A model generated the notes under the pieces. The model searched no databases and had not been told where the DNA came from. It saw nothing but the letters and a program-made list of their open reading frames with translations. Of a stretch of DNA of 37,866 bases, positions 1 through 10,336 are shown in pieces. The stretch comes from an uncultured Dorea sp. (lineage in GTDB: Bacteria; Bacillota; Clostridia; Lachnospirales; Lachnospiraceae). The stretch lies in assembly GCA_910577685.1 (NCBI GenBank), contig CAJTOH010000035.1, positions 1 through 37,866 on the forward strand, written 5' to 3'. Position numbers and translations under genes: made by a program. Position 1 is the stretch's first letter. Each line of letters opens with the position of its first letter.

Positions 1-1021
<1,021 letters not shown>

Positions 1022-1025
<4 letters not shown>

Positions 1026-3115
1026 AATATATCATAGTACAGGCTGGCGGTAAAGGATCCCGTATGCAGATTCTAACGAGAAATAAGCCTAAAGCTCTTG
1101 TTCCAGTGAATAATCTGCCAATGATCTTTCATCTTTTCCGTAAATACCCCGATAAGAAATTCATTATAATTGGTGACTACAAGTACGAAGTTCTGGAACG
1201 ATACCTTGGAGAATTCGCTGATGTTGATTATCAGATGGTTTGTGGAACAGGATATGAAGGAACGTGTGCAGGGTTGCAGGATGCGCTTGCATACATTCCG
1301 GATAATAATCAATTTATGCTTATCTGGTGCGATCTTGTTCTTCCGGAAGATTATGAGATACCAGAGACAGATTCTAATATTATAGGTATTTCCAAAGATT
1401 TTACATGCCGATGGATGTGGAAGGACGGGAAGTTCAGGGAAGAACGAAGTCAGGAATTCGGTGTTGCGGGGCATTTCATTTTTAAGAACAAATCGGTCAT
1501 TGCCGGTGTTCCGCAAGAAGGAGAATTTGTCCGCTGGCTGCGTGACAGCGATATAGAGTTTATTGAACAGCCCCTGTATCGTACAAGAGAGTATGGGTTG
1601 TACTCCGAGTGGGACAAGCTGCCGAAGATGCGGTGCCGCCCCTTTAACAAGATTACTGTCGAGGGCGATAAGCTCATAAAAAAAGGTATTGACGAGCAAG
1701 GCCGAAAATTATCTGTTCGTGAAGTGGCGTGGTATAAGAAGCTGCAAGGGCGGTCTTTTGATGCGATACCGGTCATTTATTCATATGAGCCGCTTTCCAT
1801 GGAGTTGATTGACGGCAAGAATATCTATGAGTATACATACTTGGCCGATGAGCAGAAGAAGTATATGTTGGAGAAGATTGTCAGCTGTCTGAAAGAAGTA
1901 CATCGACTTGAGTCTGCTCCATATGATGATGTCAGTTACCGGGATGCGTATCTTAATAAAACTTACGACAGGTTAAAAAAGGTTAGGAATCTGGTGCCTT
2001 TTGCCAACGCTCCTACTGTTACAGTGAACGGTAAGGTATGTAGAAATGTCTTTTATCACCAAGATAAGATTGAGAAGCTTGTCATGCAATATGCGCCGAG
2101 AGAGTTTGTGCTTCTTCATGGCGATTGTACGTTCTCGAACACGATGCTGCGGCATGATTCTGAACCTGTGTTGCTCGATCCTCGCGGTTACTTTGGAAAG
2201 ACTGAATTTTTCGGCGATGTGGCTTATGATTGGGTCAAGCTCTACTATTCATTATTTAGTAATTACGACCAGTTCAATCTGAAACGTTTTAGTTTGGACA
2301 TCGGAGATAAAGAAGTTAAGTTGGAGATTGGCTCAAATAATTGGGAGAATATGGAGGATTACTTCTTTGAACTGTTAGACGGAGAAGTAACCAGACGGCA
2401 GATGAAGATTCTCCTGGCTATTACATGGCTGAGCCTTACTACTTATGCATGGGAGGATTATGACTCTATCTGTGGCGCATTCTATAATGGGCTTTATTAT
2501 CTTGAGGAAGCTTTGGCAATGGAGAGCGCCTACGGGTATTTTGGGAAGACTATGCTCCAACTGGATACTGCTCTTAAAGGCATTTCCATGGCAGAACTGG
2601 ATAGACTGATTTCGGATTGTGAATATACCCTCAAATCGGGACATAAGGTAATTGCATCTGGTCTTGGAAAGAATGTGCCTATTTGTGAGAAGTTTGAAGG
2701 TACGATGCTTTCTGCCGGGATGGATGCACAGTTTCTTCACACCAATTCTGCTGTTCATGGCGATATGGGTATGGTAAAGCCGGGAGATCTTGTGATAATT
2801 CTAACAAAGAGTGGCAGCACGTCAGAATCTGTATATCTGGCTGACCTCCTGAAGAAGAGGGAGGGCGTCAAATTGTGGCTGCTTAGTTGCCATGGACACA
2901 GTATATTAGCGGATAGAATGGAAAACAAACTTATTGTTCCGCTTGCTCATGAAGGCGATCCATGGAATATTATGCCAAACAATTCTACAACACTGTTCCT
3001 TATTATTCTTCAGCAGTTGGCTATGCAGTTGATTAAGAAGATGGGAATAACATTGGAGATGTTTAAACCTAATCATCCGGGCGGAGCAATAGGAGCGAAA
3101 TTACAACATGGATAG
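1022..3115 (+). CDS. Trifunctional nucleotidyltransferase / APH-type kinase / SIS isomerase
   Basis: A 697-aa protein with three enzyme domains. Residues 1 to about 215 are a sugar-phosphate/LicC-like nucleotidyltransferase (AGGKGSRM loop, then KPKALVPV). Residues about 216-500 are an aminoglycoside phosphotransferase/choline-kinase-type kinase, with the catalytic loop HGD 366-368 and N373, and a metal-binding Asp in DPRG at 386. Residues about 515-697 are a SIS domain like KpsF/GutQ arabinose-5-phosphate isomerases (SGLGK 546-550, SGSTSES 597-603, HPGGAIG from 685). The C-terminal CBS domains of KdsD are absent. The order suggests isomerisation, phosphorylation and nucleotide activation of one sugar, with the HAD phosphatase gene downstream completing a set like that used for NDP-heptoses. 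The substrate is not deducible; a CDP-choline-like route is the alternative for the first two domains. Domains are confident, the pathway is inference. Confidence 0.8.
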
Positions 3116-4204
3116 GAAAAATAGAGATTGCGGTGTTGAGTTGCTGCGTTTAGTTAATGCATTGCTGATTGTATTTTCCCATGCAACCCAGTATATGGGG
3201 GGGGGGTAATGTCATGGGAATTTTATTTAGAACCATTTACATTAAATATAGCCTTTGCCATGTTATTAGGAAATTGGGGGCAGGTTGCAGTTGCCGCTTA
3301 TATAGTGATGAGTTCATACTACTTTTGTGATACAACGAAGGTGAAGCTCAGTAAAGTAATAATATTGGTATTTGAAACACAAATGATGTGTTTTACTGCC
3401 GGAATTATATACACAGTAGGATTTGCAGAAGTAACAATAAAGACATTAGTCCGGGTAATACTGACAGCTATGGTTTCTCCTTTTTCAGGACATTACTGGT
3501 TTATTCAGGGATACATTATTTTTTATTTGTCTATTCCATTGTTGAATATAGCCTTAAGGGATATAAAACGGATGAACCATCAACGCTTGATGATTGTATT
3601 TGGAATCTTGCTGTTTATCTGCGACTTTTTCCAAATTCGTGCATTCGGTACGTTGGTAGACTTTGCATTTATATTCAGCATTACTTGTTATATAAAAAGA
3701 TATTATGGCGCTGGAAATAGGAGAAAATCGGTAATTCTGACTGTGGGCTGCTTCTTGAGTATATTCGCAGCATGTATTATATTAAATATATTTGGAAAAT
3801 ATCAACCAGATATTGCATTCATGATACCAAGGATATTTGTACATTGGAATCCATTAATTGTATGCTGTGCTATTTCCTTGTTTTGGAGCGTAAAAGATAG
3901 AAAGCGAAGCGGCAGCAAAATTATATATACAATTGCGCCGACCGCTTTCGGGATTTACCTGCTGCACGAAAATATATATTTTGGAGGGAGAGATTCATTG
4001 CTTTGGATAAAAATACTGCATCTTGATGATGCGGTAACGAACCCTTATTTTGTATTCCAATTATTAGTATCTGGATTGATAGTGTTTTTGATATGTATGG
4101 TTGTTGCTTTCGCAGTTCGCGTTATTATTAATTCGGTATGCAATATTAAGCCGGTTCATCGTGGATTGACAAAGGTTGACGATTGGTATGGAGGTTATTT
4201 GTGA
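3108..4204 (+). CDS. Second acyltransferase-3 protein, frameshifted at a G10 tract (phase OFF)
   Basis: The gene begins at ATG 3108, overlapping the previous stop. It encodes a family-typical start (GVELLRLV, then the His in VFSHA), and after 33 codons the frame runs through a G10 run into TAA (3207-3209). The remaining family sequence (first in-frame ATG 3209, about nine hydrophobic segments) lies in another frame. One extra G (G11), or loss of two, joins the halves as ...YMGGGVMSWEF.... A protein started at 3209 would lack the first helix and the putative catalytic His, so a short functional form is unlikely. It probably adds an acyl group to a surface glycan. It ends with GGAGG and an ATGA overlap to the HAD gene. 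A homopolymer sequencing error is the main alternative. Confidence 0.75.
3197..3206 (+). repeat. Poly-G tract, G10, candidate slippage switch
   Basis: Ten consecutive G within codons 30-33 of the second acyltransferase. The run sits exactly at the point where the two conserved halves of the protein change frame. Tracts of this length slip at high frequency in known bacterial contingency loci. With G10 the product stops at 3207; G11 or G8 gives the full-length frame. Confidence 0.9.
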
Positions 4205-4578
4205 TGCAGAAGCTGGTTTTATCAAATCTAGGTCATACATGGATATTAGATCTTGACGGCACAATAGTTAAGCACAATGGATATAAAATAGACGGTGACG
4301 ACTCGTTTCTGCCAGGAGCTAAGGCTTTTCTGGAAAATATTCCATCGGGCGATATGGTTATTTTCCTCACATCGAGAACAGATGATGCTATTGAATCTAC
4401 AAAAGACTTCTTACAAAAGAATAGTATCAGATTTGATCATATTATATTCAATGCCCCTTATGGGGAAAGAATCCTCATTAATGATGATAAGCCTAGTGGG
4501 TTAAAAACGGGAATAGCAATTAACCAAAAAAGAGATAATCAGGTATCTTTTAATGTTGAAATCGATAACAAATTATAA
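4204..4578 (+). CDS. Small HAD-superfamily phosphatase of capsule/NDP-sugar type
   Basis: A 124-aa HAD hydrolase without an obvious cap domain. Motif I is DLDGT (residues about 18-22), motif II the Thr/Ser in FLTSRT, and motif IV the acidic INDDKPSG. The length and motifs fit the small HAD phosphatases encoded in capsule and NDP-sugar clusters. The start was chosen at ATG 4204, which overlaps the acyltransferase TGA and sits behind GGAGG at about 4191-4195; an upstream in-frame ATG at 4183 would lie ahead of that site. By analogy with GmhB it may remove a phosphate from a bisphosphorylated sugar made by the trifunctional enzyme; this is inference. It ends the operon. Confidence 0.75.
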   Translation: MQKLVLSNLGHTWILDLDGTIVKHNGYKIDGDDSFLPGAKAFLENIPSGDMVIFLTSRTDDAIESTKDFLQKNSIRFDHIIFNAPYGERILINDDKPSGLKTGIAINQKRDNQVSFNVEIDNKL

Positions 4579-4609
4579 ATTGAAACATGATGGCAGTTTT
4601 GAGAAATAA

Positions 4610-4747
4610 TCCCAAAATGTTGGAATCGTATCAATGCTTCCGGGCGGCCAGGTATCCGGCACGACGGAAAATGACCGAAGCGATCCGGGGGTGTTTCATG
4701 AAACAACCCTGCATTATGGCCTAGCATACTTGAAATCTCTTCCATGA
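4610..4747 (+). other. Short coding-like relic between operon and ATPase gene
   Basis: A 45-codon open stretch without its own start and ending at TGA 4745, in a GC-richer patch (about 4616-4700) unlike the AT-rich operon to its left. Its composition looks like decayed coding DNA (contains SMLPGGQVSGTTEND). I do not recognise a family. It may be the 3' scar of a lost gene or chance. No other gene is evident between 4579 and 4782. Confidence 0.2.
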
Positions 4748-4758
4748 AATAGTATACT
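4730..4758 (+). promoter_or_regulatory. Sigma-A type promoter of the AAA-ATPase gene
   Basis: TTGAAA (4730-4735), a 17-nt spacer and TATACT (4753-4758). The predicted start near 4765 leaves a short leader containing GAAGGGAG before the ATG at 4783. Confidence 0.7.
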
Positions 4759-4782
4759 GAGAACAATTATGAAGGGAGCGTG

Positions 4783-6369
4783 ATGACAGTGTGCAGGACG
4801 TTTAATACCGATGGCTACTGCAACCCAAAGCTTCATTACATGGTTGATCTGACCAGCCGGCTAAGAGACATCAAGGAGATGGTAGATGCCGGAAAGTATT
4901 TTACCATTAACAGGGCAAGACAGTATGGCAAGACGACCACGCTAACCGCCCTTGAGGATGAACTGAAAGAGGAATATAATGTTATCAGCTTGGATTTCCA
5001 GGGATTAAGTTCTATCGATTTTGAATCGGAGCGGAATTTTGTTGCTGCTTTTTCCAGACAGATACTTTTCAATATGGAAAATATACCTGCCGAGGCGGCG
5101 GATGAACTAAGGCGGTATTCGGAGGGAAGAATGGAGGGCGCGACTTTATCCGTGCTGTTTATCTCACTGTCCGATCTATGCAGACAATCTGAAAAGGGGA
5201 TTGTTATGCTTATAGACGAAGTAGATTCTGCTGCGAATAACCGGGTGTTTCTAGATTTTCTTGCACAACTCAGATACTATTATATGAAAAGAATGAAGGT
5301 TCCAACCTTCCGGTCGGTAATTCTCGCCGGAGTCCATGATATACGAAGCGTTAAAAAAAGATTTCCGGCAAATGAAGATCATAAAGAGAACAGCCCATGG
5401 AACATTGCCGCGGATTTTTTGGTGGATATGAGCTTCTCATCAGAGGATATCGCAGGAATGATTTTGGAATACGAAGAAGATCACCATACAGGAATGAATG
5501 TACAATGTATTGCAAATATGATCTATGAATATACGGCGGGTTATCCGTATCTGGTTTCACGGTTTTGTAATTATATGGATGATAGAATTGTAGGAACGGA
5601 AGCATTTCCTAGTAAGAGCAGCGCATGGACAATAAAAGGATTCTATGAAGCAGAGAAGATGATTGTAAAAGAGGATAATTCCTTATACCAGTCTCTTATT
5701 AGAAAAATAAATCTATGTCCGGAGCTTAGAACAATACTGTATGAACTGTTGTTTACCGGAATACCAGTTCCCTATACTGCAACAAACAGTTATATGAAAG
5801 ATGCGGCTATGTATGGCTTTATTAAGAATGAAAATGACGGCGCGGTGATTTCTAACCGGATTTTTGAATCAGTCCTCTATAATTATTTTATTTCGGAGGA
5901 ATTTGTGACAAACAAGATGTATTATATAGGAGTACAGGAGAAAAATCAGTTCATTGTGGAAGGGCGTCTGGATGTTAGAAGAATTCTGGAAAAATTTATA
6001 GAAACTTTTAATGATCTGTATGGAGATAAAAACGATACATTTCTTGAAGAGGTTGGCAGACGATATTTTATCCTGTTTTTGAAACCAATAATTAACGGGA
6101 TTGGAAGTTACAGCGTGGAGTCGAGGACTAGAAATAATGAGCGCATGGATCTGGTGATTTATTATAAAGGAGAGCAGAATGTAATTGAGATCAAAATATG
6201 GCGGGGAAATGCATATAATGAGCGGGGCGAAGAGCAGTTGGCAAATTATCTCGAATATTTTCATCTCAAGAAGGGCTATATGCTCAGTTTTAACTTTAAC
6301 AAGAAGAAAGAGATCGGCATAAGGGAGATTAAGTTGGGGGATAAGACGCTGGTCGAAGCAGTCGTATAG
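4783..6369 (+). CDS. AAA-ATPase-like / PD-(D/E)XK nuclease-family protein
   Basis: A 528-aa protein. The N-terminal P-loop is a degenerate Walker A (RARQYGKTTT, about residues 44-53), followed by a Walker B-like hydrophobic stretch ending in LIDEVD near residue 145. This resembles the AAA-ATPase_like proteins common in Clostridia and Bacteroidetes. The C-terminus has a PD-(D/E)XK core: the Asp of RMDLVIY, then EIKIW, with a conserved QLANYLEY helix, as in the PDDEXK_9 group. The family is large and often present in many strain-specific copies; no biochemical function is established that I can cite. GTG 4780 directly precedes ATG 4783 and is an alternative start. It is transcribed alone from its own promoter. 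Confidence 0.8.
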   Translation: MTVCRTFNTDGYCNPKLHYMVDLTSRLRDIKEMVDAGKYFTINRARQYGKTTTLTALEDELKEEYNVISLDFQGLSSIDFESERNFVAAFSRQILFNMENIPAEAADELRRYSEGRMEGATLSVLFISLSDLCRQSEKGIVMLIDEVDSAANNRVFLDFLAQLRYYYMKRMKVPTFRSVILAGVHDIRSVKKRFPANEDHKENSPWNIAADFLVDMSFSSEDIAGMILEYEEDHHTGMNVQCIANMIYEYTAGYPYLVSRFCNYMDDRIVGTEAFPSKSSAWTIKGFYEAEKMIVKEDNSLYQSLIRKINLCPELRTILYELLFTGIPVPYTATNSYMKDAAMYGFIKNENDGAVISNRIFESVLYNYFISEEFVTNKMYYIGVQEKNQFIVEGRLDVRRILEKFIETFNDLYGDKNDTFLEEVGRRYFILFLKPIINGIGSYSVESRTRNNERMDLVIYYKGEQNVIEIKIWRGNAYNERGEEQLANYLEYFHLKKGYMLSFNFNKKKEIGIREIKLGDKTLVEAVV

Positions 6370-6372
6370 TAG

Positions 6373-6401
6373 TTGACAAAACCCTTTTTGACAGATATAC
6401 T
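6373..6401 (+). promoter_or_regulatory. Strong consensus promoter upstream of yitT
   Basis: TTGACA (6373-6378), a 17-nt spacer and TATACT (6396-6401), only 3 nt after the ATPase stop codon. The leader to the yitT ATG would be about 80 nt and contains a terminator-like hairpin. Confidence 0.75.
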
Positions 6402-6413
6402 AATAATCATAAG

Positions 6414-6455
6414 AGCAGTTGCGAATTATATTTTATAGTTTGCAGCTGTTTTTTT
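6414..6455 (+). terminator. Terminator-like hairpin in the yitT leader
   Basis: The arms 6414-6425 and 6439-6450 can form a 12-bp stem with three G-U pairs and a 13-nt loop. A T-rich tail (7 T plus another T5 shortly after) follows. The hairpin lies downstream of the consensus promoter at 6373-6401. It either ends the ATPase transcript (and would also affect yitT transcription) or acts as an attenuator. Confidence 0.55.
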
Positions 6456-6487
6456 GCTTTTTAGTCATCAAAGGAGGTTTTGTAAAA

Positions 6488-7351
6488 ATGAAGTACCAGA
6501 TCAAATGGAAAGAACTAGGAATCGATCTTATCGTTGATATCGCAGCAAGTATGCTGATTGCAGTCGGAATATACAACTTCGCACTGAACGCCAGCTTCCC
6601 GGTGGCCGGTTTCTCAGGAATTGCCATTATCCTCTATCATCTGTTCGGACTCCCGGTTGGAGCGGGAACCATACTGCTGAACGTGCCGGTTGCAATATTC
6701 TGCTACAAATTCCTTGGCAGGACCTTTTTCTTAAAATCGATCAAGACGATGATTATATCCTCCGTATTTATGGATTATATCGCGCCCCTGTTTCCGGTAT
6801 ACGACGGCGACCGGCTTTTAGCGGCGCTTTGTATGGGCGTACTGTCCGGCGCAGGGTATGCGGTCGTGTTCATGCGCAGCTCTTCCACGGGCGGTCAGGA
6901 TTTCATCAGTATGGCGATCAAGAAGGTAAAACCCCACATTTCGCTGGGAATTATTACCTTCGTATTAGATACGACGACTATTGTGATGGGAAGCCTGATC
7001 GTATTCAAGGATATCGACGGATTTATCTACGGAATAATAGTGACCTATCTCATGGCGATCGTGATGGACCGTATCCTTTACGGAGTTGACGAGGGAAAGA
7101 TGACTCTGATCGTGACGGAGCATGGGTCGGAGGTTGCGCAATCCATTGACGAGTATTCAGGGAGAGGTTCTACGATCCTCAAGGGAATGGGAAGCTACTC
7201 CAAGAACCACAAGGACGTCGTTATGTGCGCCTGCAATAATAAACAGATGTACACCATAAAGAAAATGGTGCGCCGGATCGATCCGCAGGCATTTACGATT
7301 ATCATGGAGTCAAACGAGGTCGTAGGCGAAGGATTTAAAGAAGATGTATAA
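6488..7351 (+). CDS. YitT family membrane protein (DUF161/DUF2179)
   Basis: A 287-aa protein with five or six N-terminal hydrophobic segments (about residues 12-190), including the family motif around SSSTGGQDF, and a soluble C-terminal DUF2179 domain (about residues 200-280). The family is widespread in Firmicutes and its transport or regulatory function is not well defined. The start at ATG 6488 is fixed by AAAGGAGG at about 6470-6477; an upstream in-frame start at 6419 would place this site inside the gene. It is monocistronic, ending at a bidirectional terminator shared with pepT. Confidence 0.85.
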   Translation: MKYQIKWKELGIDLIVDIAASMLIAVGIYNFALNASFPVAGFSGIAIILYHLFGLPVGAGTILLNVPVAIFCYKFLGRTFFLKSIKTMIISSVFMDYIAPLFPVYDGDRLLAALCMGVLSGAGYAVVFMRSSSTGGQDFISMAIKKVKPHISLGIITFVLDTTTIVMGSLIVFKDIDGFIYGIIVTYLMAIVMDRILYGVDEGKMTLIVTEHGSEVAQSIDEYSGRGSTILKGMGSYSKNHKDVVMCACNNKQMYTIKKMVRRIDPQAFTIIMESNEVVGEGFKEDV

Positions 7352-7354
7352 CAT

Positions 7355-7406
7355 AAGAATCCCACACAACCAAGTCGGAAGTCGATCTTGGCTGTGTGGG
7401 ATTCTT
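7355..7406. terminator. Bidirectional intrinsic terminator between yitT and pepT
   Basis: Near-complementary arms at 7355-7374 and 7387-7406 (AAGAATCCCACAC...GTGTGGGATTCTT) form a long GC-rich stem between convergent genes. Confidence 0.8.
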
Positions 7407-7429
7407 TGCGTCCATAGCAGGTCGGACGT

Positions 7430-8647
7430 CTACTTCGCGTACAGCTTTACCAATTCTATAATTACATCTACGCTCTTATCCATTCCTTCCACCGTGATAT
7501 GCTCATAAGGTCCGTGATAAGCGTGGCCTCCGGTTCCGAGGTTCGGGCAGGGCAGTCCCTTGAAACTTAACTGGCATCCGTCCGTACCCCCGCGAATCGG
7601 GATTACAAGAGGCGTCACACCGGCGTTTTCGCAGGCGGTCTTTGCATTGTCAATCAAGTGCATGCAGTCGGCAATGATCTCAGCCATATTCTTATACTGC
7701 TCGGTAATGGTAAGGGTGACCGTACCCTCGCCCCATTTCTCATTGAGATTCTTCTCGATCAGCCGGAGGGTCCGCTTTCTTGCCTCAAAGAACTCCTTGC
7801 AGTGATCGCGGACAATGTAATTCAACTGTGCCTTTGCACATTCTCCCGACATGCTCATGAGATGATAGAAGCCCTCGTACCCCTCGGTGCCGCGGCAGGT
7901 CTCCATACCCGGCAGAAGGGAGTTGATCTCCATAGCCACCAGACTTGCGTTGATCATCGTATCCTTTCCGGAGCCGGGATGTACATTGAAGCCCTTCACG
8001 TCGAACCGCGCCTTGCACGCGTTGAAGTTCTCGTACTGAATCTCGCCTTCCGTATCCCCGTCCAGCGTATAGGCGTAGTCCGCGCCAAAGGACTCCACGT
8101 CGAAGTGGGACGCGCCCGTTCCGACCTCCTCGTCAGGAGTAAATGCGACGCAAATAGGGCCGTGGGGAATATCCTCCTGCAAAAGCCGTTCCACCATGGT
8201 AAGGATCTCGGCGATTCCCGCCTTATCATCCGCGCCGAGAATGGTTGTCCCGTCGCTGGTGATCAGGGTGCGGCCGGCAAGGCTCTTTAGATGGCCGAAG
8301 TTATCCGGGCTCAGCACAAGGCCGCTGTCTCCCAGAGCCAGTTCCTTACCGTCATAATTCTCTGTGATAACAGGCTTGATCTCATGGTCGCAGAAATCTG
8401 CCACAGTATCCATATGAGCGATAAAACCGATAGCCGGTTTATCCTCCAGCCCTTTCGTTGCAGGCAGTTTCCCGTACAGGTAGCACTGGTCATCGAGGCG
8501 GACATCCGTAAGGCCTAACTCCTTCATCTCCTTTTCCAACAGACGCGCAAGGTCAAACTGACAATTAGAAGACGGAACCGTTTCGCTGTTCTCGTCGCTT
8601 GGCGTCCGTACAACCACATACTTAAGTAAACGTTCGTACGCTTTCAT
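7430..8647 (-). CDS. pepT: Peptidase T (tripeptidase, M20 family)
   Basis: A 405-aa cytoplasmic, two-zinc aminotripeptidase that releases the N-terminal residue of tripeptides. M20 landmarks are AHMDTVAD (zinc His and catalytic Asp), GADDKAG (bridging Asp), TPDEEVGTG (catalytic Glu and zinc Glu) and a C-terminal GTGGHAYHGPYE with the last zinc His. Length and motifs match PepT closely. The start is behind GGGG on the minus strand. It is divergent from murE, with its own extended -10 promoter, and convergent with yitT. Confidence 0.95.
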   Translation of the reverse strand: MKAYERLLKYVVVRTPSDENSETVPSSNCQFDLARLLEKEMKELGLTDVRLDDQCYLYGKLPATKGLEDKPAIGFIAHMDTVADFCDHEIKPVITENYDGKELALGDSGLVLSPDNFGHLKSLAGRTLITSDGTTILGADDKAGIAEILTMVERLLQEDIPHGPICVAFTPDEEVGTGASHFDVESFGADYAYTLDGDTEGEIQYENFNACKARFDVKGFNVHPGSGKDTMINASLVAMEINSLLPGMETCRGTEGYEGFYHLMSMSGECAKAQLNYIVRDHCKEFFEARKRTLRLIEKNLNEKWGEGTVTLTITEQYKNMAEIIADCMHLIDNAKTACENAGVTPLVIPIRGGTDGCQLSFKGLPCPNLGTGGHAYHGPYEHITVEGMDKSVDVIIELVKLYAK

Positions 8648-8683
8648 AAATAAAAATCCCCTTTTCTAAATATATTGTCTTTT

Positions 8684-8692
8684 AGTATAGCA
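8684..8692 (-). promoter_or_regulatory. Extended -10 promoter of pepT
   Basis: On the minus strand this reads TGCTATACT, a TGN-extended -10 about 36 nt upstream of the pepT ATG. No good -35 is visible, as is allowed with an extended -10. Confidence 0.5.
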
Positions 8693-8750
8693 TAAAATAG
8701 AAGGTAATGCATTATTAAATACTTCTGTTGTAGAAAAATAATCTGAAGTA

Positions 8751-8759
8751 TGGTACAAT
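8751..8759 (+). promoter_or_regulatory. Extended -10 promoter of the murE-led operon
   Basis: TGGTACAAT is a TGN-extended -10 about 80 nt before the murE ATG. A possible weak -35 (TTGTAG) lies 20 nt further upstream, beyond optimal spacing. Confidence 0.45.
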
Positions 8760-8839
8760 TCTTTTGGCGCAGAGAAGATTCTCTGTTTAGGTAAGTGAAC
8801 GGAATAAAAAGACAGGATAACAGGAGGCGGTCAGGTAAG

Positions 8840-10297
8840 ATGAGATTAACCCAGTTGTTAGAACATTTAGAATATGAAGTTGTCCAAGGAAACGAGGAGA
8901 TCGAGGTCACGGAGCTTATCAACGATTCCCGGAAGGCGTCGGAAGGAAGCGTATTTGTCTGCATCAGCGGAGCGGTGTCCGACGGTCACATATATGCCAA
9001 AGAGGTTGTGGAAAAAGGCGCAAAGGCCCTGATTACGGAGAAGGATGTGGAAGTCCCGTCGGAAGCGGCGGTTATCCGCGTAAAAGATACCCGCTACGCG
9101 CTGGCGCTTATGTCGGCGGCGTACTTCGGATATCCGGCGGATAAGCTTAAGATTATCGGCATTACCGGAACGAAGGGAAAGACCACCACTACCTATATGG
9201 TAAAGTCTATTCTGGAGGGAGTGGGACACAAGGTCGGGCTCATCGGGACCATTGAGGCGGTGATCGGGGATAAGTCCATACCGGCCAACAACACGACTCC
9301 GGAATCTTACACGATACATCAATATTTTTCCGAAATGGTGGAGGCCGGGTGCGACAGCGTTGTGATGGAGGTTTCCTCACAGGGGCTTATGCTTCACAGG
9401 ACGGCCGGGATTCCCTTTGAGATCGGAATCTTCACCAATCTGGGAGAGGATCATATCGGACCGAATGAACACAAGGATTTTGAGGATTACAAACGCTGCA
9501 AGGGGATTCTGTTTACCCAGTGTAAACTGGGAATCGCCAATTTAGACGACCCCTGGTACCGCGACATTTTCCAAAATGCTTCATGTCAGGTAGAGACCTT
9601 CGGAATGTCAGAAGAGGCCGATCTGCGCGCGACGGACATTAAGCATATTACAAGGCCGGGATATCTGGGAGTCTGCTATCATGTAAACGGATTGATGGAT
9701 TTTGACGTAGAGATTGATATTCCCGGAGATTTCAGTGTATATAATTCATTGACGGCTATTGCCGTGTGCAGGCATTTTAACGTTCCTGCGGAGAATATCC
9801 AAAAAGCGTTAAAAGTAGCGAAGGTGAGAGGGCGTATTGAGATGGTGAAGGTATCGGACGAATTCACCATGATGATTGATTACGCGCATAATGCCATGAG
9901 CCTTGAGAGCCTGCTCCATACGCTCCGGGACTATCATCCGGAGCGAATTGTAACTATTTTCGGATGCGGCGGCGACCGCTCCCGGACCAGACGTTTTGAG
10001 ATGGGGGAAGTGTCGGGGCGCATGTCAGATTTTACGATTATCACGTCGGACAATCCGCGGTTTGAAGAGCCGCAGGCGATTATCGACGATATTATCACCG
10101 GTATGAAGAAGACGGACGGAGAATATATTGCTGTCTGCGACCGGAAAGAGGCCATACGGTATGCCATTGAGCACGGCAGGCCGGGAGATGTGATTGTTCT
10201 GGCAGGTAAGGGGCATGAGACCTATCAGGAGATCAAAGGCGTGAAATACGATATGGACGACCGCAATCTGATTAAGGAAGTGTTGGAAGAGTTATAA
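8840..10297 (+). CDS. murE: UDP-N-acetylmuramyl-tripeptide synthetase (MurE)
   Basis: A 485-aa cytoplasmic Mur ligase that adds the third amino acid to UDP-MurNAc-L-Ala-D-Glu in peptidoglycan synthesis. The ATP loop is GTKGKTTTT (about residues 110-118). The Mur ligase central domain is followed by a C-terminal domain with DNPR (in TSDNPRFEEP), the signature usually linked to meso-diaminopimelate specificity, so the cell wall is probably DAP type. The ATG at 8840 follows AGGAGG (8822-8827); an in-frame GTG at 8795 precedes that site and is unlikely. It is the first gene of a long co-directional run. Confidence 0.95.
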   Translation: MRLTQLLEHLEYEVVQGNEEIEVTELINDSRKASEGSVFVCISGAVSDGHIYAKEVVEKGAKALITEKDVEVPSEAAVIRVKDTRYALALMSAAYFGYPADKLKIIGITGTKGKTTTTYMVKSILEGVGHKVGLIGTIEAVIGDKSIPANNTTPESYTIHQYFSEMVEAGCDSVVMEVSSQGLMLHRTAGIPFEIGIFTNLGEDHIGPNEHKDFEDYKRCKGILFTQCKLGIANLDDPWYRDIFQNASCQVETFGMSEEADLRATDIKHITRPGYLGVCYHVNGLMDFDVEIDIPGDFSVYNSLTAIAVCRHFNVPAENIQKALKVAKVRGRIEMVKVSDEFTMMIDYAHNAMSLESLLHTLRDYHPERIVTIFGCGGDRSRTRRFEMGEVSGRMSDFTIITSDNPRFEEPQAIIDDIITGMKKTDGEYIAVCDRKEAIRYAIEHGRPGDVIVLAGKGHETYQEIKGVKYDMDDRNLIKEVLEEL

Positions 10298-10336
10298 GGA
10301 CGGACTTTGCGGGGAAGGATGAATCAGGGGAGATAT

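Noticed and set aside
3209..4204. Acyltransferase as an intact gene starting at ATG 3209
   Set aside because: It would lack the first helix and conserved His that are encoded at 3108-3196 in another frame; the G10 run explains the split better.
4539..4766. 75-aa minus-strand ORF between the HAD gene and the ATPase gene
   Set aside because: It overlaps the HAD gene end and the plus-strand promoter, and has no recognisable motif or RBS.
7658..8290. 210-aa plus-strand ORF
   Set aside because: It is antisense to pepT, which has full M20 motifs; a GC-driven shadow.
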